A DNA stretch of 64,000 nucleotides from Saururus chinensis (Eukaryota > Streptophyta > Magnoliopsida > Piperales > Saururaceae), in contig CP141148.1 in NCBI GenBank assembly GCA_035235625.1, forward strand, positions 20,709,057 to 20,773,056, read 5' to 3'. Made by a program: the position numbers and the translations under genes. This document shows positions 56,448 through 64,000 of the stretch, piece by piece. Within the stretch, counting starts at the first letter, position 1; each line of letters opens with the position of its first letter. The notes below the pieces were generated by a model. It was given only the letters and a program-made list of their open reading frames with translations. It ran no database searches and had not been told where the DNA came from.

Positions 56448-59400
56448 TATTAGATCCTATCAGATCATATCAAATTTTATCCGACCATACCGATCATATC
56501 AGATCAAATCGGAGTATATCAAATCACAATAGAGCATTTCAGAGTAATTTGAATCACAACAGAATATATCAAAGTAGATCGACTAGGAACATATCAGCAT
56601 ATATCAGACCATAGCAAATTATATATCTTAATTATTATATTACTAATTAAGATATGCATGTATATAAATCATATTAAATTAGAAGGTCAGAAAAGACTAC
56701 TCCCCTGCAGTTCTGGAAGTGGTGACATTCAAAGTTGCTCGTTTCCTCATGGCGTCCTCCCTTTTAGGTACGGAGATGGTGGGTAGAACCTCCTCTAACT
56801 CTGGAATACTATTCTATTCTGTGCCTGTAGGCTATAGACAAAACCTCCCCTTGCCCGGAGACACTTCACCCTTCATGCGCCCGTAGGCGGCAGACATAAC
56901 CTCCCCTTACCCCGAGGTGTTTCCCATATATAGGGTTGCTAACTCAAGGAATGGATGCTTCCATTGCATAGAACAACCTCGAATTAGCTAAAAACACCTT
57001 TTGAATGGAAGAAAACTGACTCAAAATGACTCTAGAAACTCCTCTAAAAGTTTGAACGGAAATGAATATTTATAGGATAATGGTGTGCGAGCGTACGACG
57101 GAAGCCAGATATGCGCGCATTTGCGCTTGACATGTGTCACATTTTTATTGGACCACAAATAGTGGTCGGCACTGCACACGTCAAATATGTGCAAGCATAT
57201 GCGCGTGTCAGGGTGCTGCGCGCGGCGCATGAGGCGATGCCACACGTTCATCACGCGGCGCGCATCAATCGTTTGGCTGTCCGATTGCGTGGTCTCTCTT
57301 CATGCAGATAGCGGGGCGGTGCGGCGCATGGCTGACTCGGCTCGGCTCGGCTCAACTCGGCTTGATGATGTCAGCTATTCCATCCTTTCTTGAATATATT
57401 ATTATTTTAATAAAATACAATTCCAACTTCAAAATGCGATAACATCTTATCTGGAAGTCGGAATTGCACGTTCTTAGTACCGATGGACTAGTATCGACGA
57501 GCTCTTCAAAACTAGACCCACATGGGCATATTATCTCGCACTTTTAAAGTAGGTCCTACCCATGTGATATGCTTCTTGAGGTTATAACTTTTGTTCCTGA
57601 CCTCTGTTTTGCGTATTCTTTGATTCGTTGTGCTCTTAACTTCGAGCTCTAATCAGATAGGGGAATTTGATCCCTTGAAGCCCCTTAAAATTTAACTAAA
57701 ACTACTATGATATCAAAAACAAAATCTGAGTATAATTAGACTAAACACTTTTAAACAGAATCTGATAAAAACTTCGGATTTCACATTCATAAACAGAATC
57801 CGATATTTTAAGATCGGATAAAATCTTCACAAACAAGATCCGATAGTTTATATTTGGATGGAACACTTAAAACACAATTCGGATTATGATTTTTATAGCA
57901 TATAGGTCATAATTCGCAGTCAAAACATAATGTAGAAAATAGGGTTAATGAAATCTATAGGCACAATTCCAAAACCCTTCAAAAACATAATCCAACAATT
58001 TATGATCAGATAAAAATACTTTAAACAAAATTCGACTAATTGAAATTTGGATAAATCATATCATACAAAATCCAATTATGGACTTTGAAAATTAGATAAG
58101 TCATTTTTCAGAAACAGAGCAAATCAAATCATAGCAGAGCAGACAGATTAATCCAGAATTTATCAAAATTAAATCACCCGATAAATCACATAATCAAAAT
58201 CTAATAATTTTATATCGGATAATAGAATCTTAATATTATTTTCAAAGGCCGATAATTTTTTAGGATAAAAAAAGAACAAACAGATGGGACATAATGGACG
58301 GAACAGACAGATCAGATAGAATAGGCAGAACAGATAGAATGGACAGAACATATAGAATGGATTGAATAGACAAATCAGACAGATCTGATGGAATAGACAG
58401 AACAGATAGATTAGATGAATCATATGGAATAGAAAGAATGGGTAGATCAGATAGATTAGATAGAACGGGCAGATCAGACAGTATGATAGATTAGACCGAA
58501 CAGACAGATTAGACCAAACAGAAAGATTAGATAAATCAGACAAAATGGAGCCGAGATACCGAACGGCGTTCCCCTCAACACTCATGGGGTAGCGAGAGGC
58601 TCAGAAGGATAGGAGCTGTACCATGATGCTCCACACCTATGTGTGTGCGCCAGAACTAATTTTTCAGTGGGTATCCAGACAGAAAGTGCACTGATACTTT
58701 CAGGTTTTTCCCTGAAACTACCCAGAAAGTGTATGTACATAATGCAGTGCATATAAATTAATTCTAAAATATGATATTTTTCTTGCAAACATGGGTAATA
58801 AGCATAAATTTAGAATTTTAAACCCCCTACACTGTAGGTTGAGTTAAAATCTAAAATAATACTAAGCAAAAATATATAAAAATGATCATAATCTTTTTCA
58901 TAAAATCGTTTATTAGAAAAGACTCTTTCATAAACAATTTGATGCAGAAACATATGCACAAATTGTCGGTTCGTCCGAGTGATGAGAAAACTAAAGTCGT
59001 GATATCAAACGACGTTCCCCCCAACAATCATGGGGTAGCAAGGGGCTCAGAAAGTGAGGAGCTTTCCCATGATGCTCCACACCCATGCACGCACTAGAAC
59101 CAATTATTTTTCTCGGTGGGTGTCCAGAGAGTGCAAGCACTCACGTATCATTGTATGCATCAGATCAGAAATTTTTATCAGAAGCAGATGTAACTCATAA
59201 CCTTTTCTCGGAATAATTCAGAATTTAAAACATCAGACATAAAACATATCAGAAATCAATCATATTCTTTTTACAGAGGCATTTGATCGAAAATCAAAGC
59301 GTTTGACAGAAAACAGACTCTTCACATTTAAATCTGAACATATATTCCCGATACACATCACACTCAGAACAAAATTTCAAACCAAACTTGAAATCGAAAA

Positions 59401-60981
59401 TTGTCTCAATATACTAGCAAAATTAACATTGGAGATATCCACTAACTCCCATTTCCCATATCACGGGCATTTGATGATTACTCCTTAGTAATTCTATTGC
59501 CGTAAATTTGACAGACTATTTGAAATTGAAGTTACTAAAACAATCATGTAACAGATTCAAAACAGTTATTTCTGATTGATTCAAAATCAAAATTTGTAAA
59601 ATTAGAGTTTTGATCAAATCAAATACCACACATACAAAATAGAATTTCAAATTATTCCTGAATTATAAATCGGAATTCATAAAATCAGAGTCCATCGAAA
59701 ATCTGGTGTAACACATGCAAATATAATTCCAATCAAATTCGATATAATGGAAGGTTCTTATTAAATTGTATTCTAAAAATCACGTTCAATTAAATTGTAG
59801 AATTCATAAAATCAGACTTCATATTATATCCAAGTGCATATATATCAAACAAAAAGTTCAAATATCGGAAGCCGTATTAATTCAATATCACAGTTAAAAC
59901 AAAATTTCAAATTAATTCCTATAAAAAAATCAGAATCGATATCAAATCGATATTCGGAATAGTAATTTTAAATAATAACCTTTCAAATGCGAAATTCATA
60001 ATATCAATCTGATACAACACAAGTAGGACAGAAATTCTAAATCACATATAATTAAATAAATCATAATTTATAAATATTAAAGTTAAGAACAATTCCAATG
60101 TCACACTAGTAAAACAAAATTACGAATTAAAACCCGATACGGCTTATTCATAGTAAAATTTTTCAAATCATTTTAGATACAAGATTAAAATTTATAAAAT
60201 GGATTGTCATATCAAAATCCAATGTAATAAATTCATATAGAAATTTAAATAATTTCTGACTTGAAATCAACATTCATAAAATCGACATTCGCATTAAATC
60301 CCTTGCAATACATGCAAGACAAAAAATTTAAAATAATTTATGTTTGTAAATCGAAAGTCATAAAGTCAGAGTTCATATTAAATTTGATGCAACATTTATG
60401 GAGCAGAGAACTCACAATCGGAATTCACCTTGAATCCGATACAACACATGTGAAAAAGAACATTAGTTAAAAAATTGGGATCCTTAAATCTGATATCACA
60501 CGTATAAAATTCATAATCGGAATTCTCCTAAATTTTGATATCACATATGCAGAACGGACACTCACAATCAGAATTCATAATAAATCTGATGCCACACATG
60601 CATAAAGAAATTCAAAATTGGAGTTTGTCTTAAAACCGATGGCACACGTGCAAAATGGCCAAAATCACCATCGGAGTATGAATTACATCCAATAACACAC
60701 TCATAAAAAAATGAATTCCCATTTCAAAATTAGAATTTGAAGCAAATCAAAGTATATTTTAAAATATTTTTCTCTCGCAGACATAAGAAAGCTCCGATAT
60801 TATTTGTAACTTTCGTTCCCGACCTCCGTTTTGCGTGTTCTTTGATTCGTTGCACTCGTTACTTTGAGCTCTAATCATATATGGGAATTTCATCCCTTGA
60901 AACCCCTTCAAATTTAAATAAAATTATATAACTACCCCTAACCCTCTTGGGTTAAGTGTAATCGGAGCACGGGGTGTCACA
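56448..60981. repeat. Degenerate LTR-retrotransposon sequence with nested short repeats
   Basis: No gene. A block with GACCTC(T/C)GTTTTGCGT(A/G)TTCTTTG and TTCGTTG near 57590-57700 recurs at 60800-60910. A block with CATGGGGTAGC and CCATGATGCTCCACACC at 58566-58680 recurs at 59010-59130. Between 59.2 and 60.78 kb, phrases like AATTCATAAAATC and GATACAACACATG return every 60-70 bp with many changes. The end at about 60981 (GGAGCACGGGGTGTCACA) looks like a Tekay/Del LTR terminus. The whole tract is most likely LTR and flanking DNA of old gypsy elements. Confidence 0.5.
58265..58555. repeat. Satellite-like AGA(A/C)CAGATAGA array
   Basis: Variants of AGAACAGATAGAATGG and CAGACAGATCAGATAGA repeat about every 10-20 bp for nearly 300 bp. 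The 138-residue minus-strand frame over it (LSNLSVWSNLSVRSNLS... and CLICPFYLIYLIY...) is a translation of the repeat. Confidence 0.8.
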
Positions 60982-61814
60982 AGTCGACATACTAAAAAAC
61001 TACTCAGTTTGAAAGCTATATGCCAAATTTTCATTATTTATCCTTATAAATAACCTTTGAGGCTCCTTAGACTCTCATTTCTTCAAAAACTTCAAAAAAC
61101 AAGAAGAATTAAGGGAGGGAACAAATTCGGCGGACCACATGAGAAAGGATTTCTATTTTGTGAATAAGGTTGGATTGCTAACCTTGAATCCTATATGATC
61201 TTTAAACATGAAAAAGACATGATTTAAAGATTATGAGCTACTCAAATTATTATGAATTCATGGTTCTATGTTGGATTGCTATTCTTGATTCAAAATCATG
61301 TTTTGGATATTTGATTTGAAGCATGTCTCAAATAATATAACTTATTTTGGTGTTTAAATCACGATCTTATGTAGAAAAATATTAATGCTGGTGTTATAAC
61401 CATGATTATAAAAGTATTGAAGGTAAGTATGATTTACATGCTTATATGAGTATCAAGTGTATTTAAATTTGAAGTTTTTATGGATATATATGTGGTTAAA
61501 TGTTTTAACAAAGAGGAAATATTTTGGCACTGGAATGGAAACTTTCTTTTTTCTTTTGCTTTAATTGCTGATGTGATCAACACATCGATGAGGGCATTGA
61601 TGGTTAGAGGAAGATGAATATTATCAACCTCAACATGTAGAGGCTCATCAGTGCTAAATTGGGCATTAGCAGTAAAACTGATGCGTCGGTGATGACATTG
61701 GCAAATTGGACTTTTTGGTCTACTCACTGTTGGAAGGGGATAGACACATCGATGATGATGTCAATGACCATCGACACCTACAACAATGTGTGGATGGGTT
61801 CATCTGTTCATGAT
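60982..61814. other. LTR-like promoter and leader sequence, no gene
   Basis: CCTTATAAATAACC at about 61062, followed by TCATTTCTTCAAAAACTTC, looks like a TATA box and start region of a gypsy LTR on the plus strand. It may be the first part of the LTR whose last kilobase is the left arm of the inverted repeat below. Confidence 0.4.
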
Positions 61815-62913
61815 TTTCAAGTGAAGTTTTTACTAATGGTTTCACTACTTATGAGATGTATATTAGTATCATTTACTTGTATATTGAATGTTAGGTAAAA
61901 TAAAAAATACATGATTGAAATATGTATATGATTGGAGGGTAAGTAAACCCTATGTTTGAGACCTTTAGAGAGTAAGAGATCCTAAGCCATTGTATATGAC
62001 AATTAAAGACTCCAAAAGTGGGTCCTTGAGCCACGTAGAGGAGGTTCAAAGTAGCAAAAAGGATCATGGCTTCTGTCTCCCCTTGGTATGAGAGTTTTTA
62101 TATGTAGATTCTCTCCTTGGAGCCTGGGAGATGGTTCAAATGGGCCATAGTATTAAAAGATGCATGACTTTAGTGTAGTGCTACAAAAAGAGGTCTCAAA
62201 AATCATAGAATTAACATTGAGAATTTCAACCCCTTGGGTCTATGAGTCCTTGTGAGCCTTAGCTTCTTAGAGGGTATATATGGAGCGAACAATAGTCTTC
62301 AACAAGAATTTGAGCTACTTTGTAGAGTGATATACATTGTGAGGAATCATGAGGATCTCCTTGATGTTGCTACATATTAGTGACCCCTTTTCTTTAAGTT
62401 TGAGTTTGAACATGAAATATGAGATATGAGAAATTGATTGTTTTATCTCTTGTTAATTTACTTTGATTCTTGTTTCTCCATCCCACTCACTATATTCGAC
62501 GTACTCAGCATCCTTGTGTCATAGGTGGAAGACATTTGTGACCAAGACAATGAAGGATGCAGAGCATAGTAAATAATCTCATAAGTTTCTTTTTTATCTT
62601 TCATAGTAGAATAAATGTAAGCACAAGAATGTGTCAATTATTATGACTTGTTATTTGAATAATATAATGATAGACAATTGCTCGACTAGATGGGTCTGTA
62701 TTTCCTTTATTTTGATCTAGTATCAATATAATAATTAATAACTATAATAGTCAATTGCATTGGATTGTGTAAACAATTACTCATGTCCCCAAGTTTCATA
62801 AACCATGATTTGATAACCATTCTAGAAATTTTATTTCTTGGAGATTTTATCCACTACATCATGTTTTAGAAAAGTGAAAATATTTTGCATGTGAAAATTG
62901 AGGGCATGATACA
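61815..62913. repeat. Left arm of a >1-kb inverted repeat (LTR-like)
   Basis: Ends AGGGCATGATACA. Read on the minus strand from 62913, it matches 62928-64000 block by block: TGT(AT)CATGCCC, AAAACATGATG, AACCATG, GGGG(A/C)CATGAGTAA, GATAAA, CACAAATGT, AAACAATCAATTT, AAGGAGAT, CTTGTTGAAGA, GCATCTTTTAATA, GGAGAGAATCTACATATAAA and ACTAATATACATCTCATAA. It has many substitutions and small indels, so it is old. Confidence 0.8.
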
Positions 62914-62927
62914 AGGGGGAAGAATGT

Positions 62928-64000
62928 TGTCATGCCCCCAAATTTTTTTACATGTAAATACTTTTTATTTTCAATAAAATAAAACATGATGCAATAGAGT
63001 AAATACATTATGGAACAAAGTCTCTAAAACTTTGTTACCAAACCATGACTTGGAAACTCTTAGGGGCATGAGTAACTGTTTGCACAAGTCACTGCAATTA
63101 AATTATCATAATAAAAACATTTCTAATTTAACTAGGCCAAAATAAAGAAAACACAGGATCACTACTCGTGCACTTTTCTATCATTACATTATCCTAGTAA
63201 CAAATTGAAATATGACACACTCTCATGCCTACATTTTTGCATCTATCAAAGATAAAAAAAAACATATGACATTATTTGCTCAACTCTATGTCCTTCCATG
63301 CCCTAGTTACAAATGTGTTCCACCTGCAATACAACACTTGCATTGCAAGAATGTTGAATGTATTGTATACCCAGTAGGATGGCTAAACAAGAACCAAAGT
63401 AAACGGGGTGTAAAACAATCAATTTATCATATTTCATGTTCAAGCTTAAACTTAATAAAAAAAGAAAAAGACACATGGTCACTAAATTTCCATAGCAACA
63501 TTAAGGAGATCTCCACTAATTAAAACTCTTGTTGAAGATTATCGCCCACTCTATCCACTCCATGAAGCTAAGGCCCACATGGGCTTATAGACCTAAGTGG
63601 TCAAAATTCTTAGCATTCCATGATTATTGAGACCTCCTTTTATAGCGATGAACTAGAATTATGCATCTTTTAATATTATAACTCATTCTAACCATCAAAA
63701 GGTTAGCATGGAGAGAATCTACATATAAAAATTGTCAAGCCAAAGGTGAGTCAAAAACCATGGTCCTATATGCCTATACATGGATAATAAACTCGGTCTT
63801 GGAGTCCAATCTGAAACTAGACACATCTATGATATGTCCTTAAGTTTCATATACAATGACCAAGGGTTATTTACTTACCCTTCAACCATGCACATATTTC
63901 CATCATGTATTTCAATATTTACCTACTTCATTATATAAGTAAATCATACTAATATACATCTCATAATTAATGAAAATATTGGTAAAAACCTTGCTTGAAA
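62928..64000. repeat. Right arm of the inverted repeat, runs off the window
   Basis: Begins TGTCATGCCCCCAAATTT, an LTR-type terminus. The match to the inverted left arm is still present at the last bases of the window, so the full arm is longer. A 14-bp spacer, AGGGGGAAGAATGT, separates the arms and resembles a polypurine tract. The 103-codon plus-strand frame inside has no family match. Confidence 0.8.

Noticed and set aside
58169-58585. 138-residue minus-strand frame that looks like a membrane protein (LIYLFCLFHQICLICLF)
   Set aside because: Translation of the AGACAGATCAG repeat array; the hydrophobic pattern follows the repeat period.
52964-60981. One very long LTR element from TGTCACACCCC (52964) to GGGGTGTCACA (60981)
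   Set aside because: Flanking 5-mers (CCTTG and AGTCG) do not match and the ends are not proper inverted partners; kept as separate old fragments.
1-64000. tRNA, rRNA, CRISPR, riboswitch, phage or bacterial operon features
   Set aside because: None seen; intron structure and gene content are those of a plant nuclear genome. Primer-binding-site words matching Met-tRNA are retrotransposon parts, not tRNA genes.

Overview
This window is nuclear DNA from a flowering plant. It is AT-rich, its genes have spliceosomal introns with GT-AG borders, the recognisable genes are plant-specific, and it is crowded with plant transposon families (TRIM, copia, Tekay/Del-like gypsy, Mutator-like, hAT, CACTA, Stowaway, Tourist-like, LINE). 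I cannot name the species. I see no rRNA, tRNA, CRISPR array, operon or prokaryotic feature.

Only two host genes are supported. (1) The 3' part of a plus-strand gene (exons at 1032-1144, 4113-4158, 10375-10415, 10501-10656) encodes the C-terminal YccV-like (hemimethylated-DNA-binding) domain of the chloroplast Clp adaptor ClpF. Its introns are 3.0 and 6.2 kb and are full of small transposons. (2) A complete minus-strand gene encodes a 1005-residue DUF863 plant protein. Its coding exons are 44709-44479, 43982-43184, 34775-34647 and 34552-32694, with an 8.4-kb intron and probably 5' UTR exons up to about 47.58 kb. All splice phases agree. The proteins act in unrelated processes, and nothing suggests joint function.

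Layout: 0-1 kb, two TRIM elements, one with perfect target-site duplication (TSD). 1-10.7 kb, CLPF exons with hAT-type and Tourist-like MITEs, a LINE fragment and a 130-bp tandem duplication in the introns. 12.2-23.1 kb, a three-level nest: a decayed hAT transposase gene split by a MuDR-type element, itself split by a 3.66-kb solo LTR flanked by GTTAT. 23.1-24.47 kb, a CACTA terminus with subterminal motifs and CT/AT arrays. 25.0-25.6 kb, fragments of two unrelated host genes (WD40 and plastid RRM protein) in opposite orientation. 26.1-27.0 kb, scrambled gypsy pieces. 28.2-30.9 kb, a young, internally deleted copia element. 31.3-32.4 kb, a long-TIR Mutator-like element just beyond the DUF863 3' end. 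32.7-47.6 kb, the DUF863 gene. 49.1-51.1 kb, a 2-kb fold-back Mutator-like element of the same family. 51-64 kb, old LTR-retrotransposon sequence with satellite-like tracts, a nested non-autonomous hAT and, at the right edge, a >1-kb inverted pair of LTR-like arms.

The strongest items for follow-up are the nested insertion history, the chimeric gene fragments at 25 kb, the edge palindrome and the fold-back elements. I found no convincing new multi-gene system.
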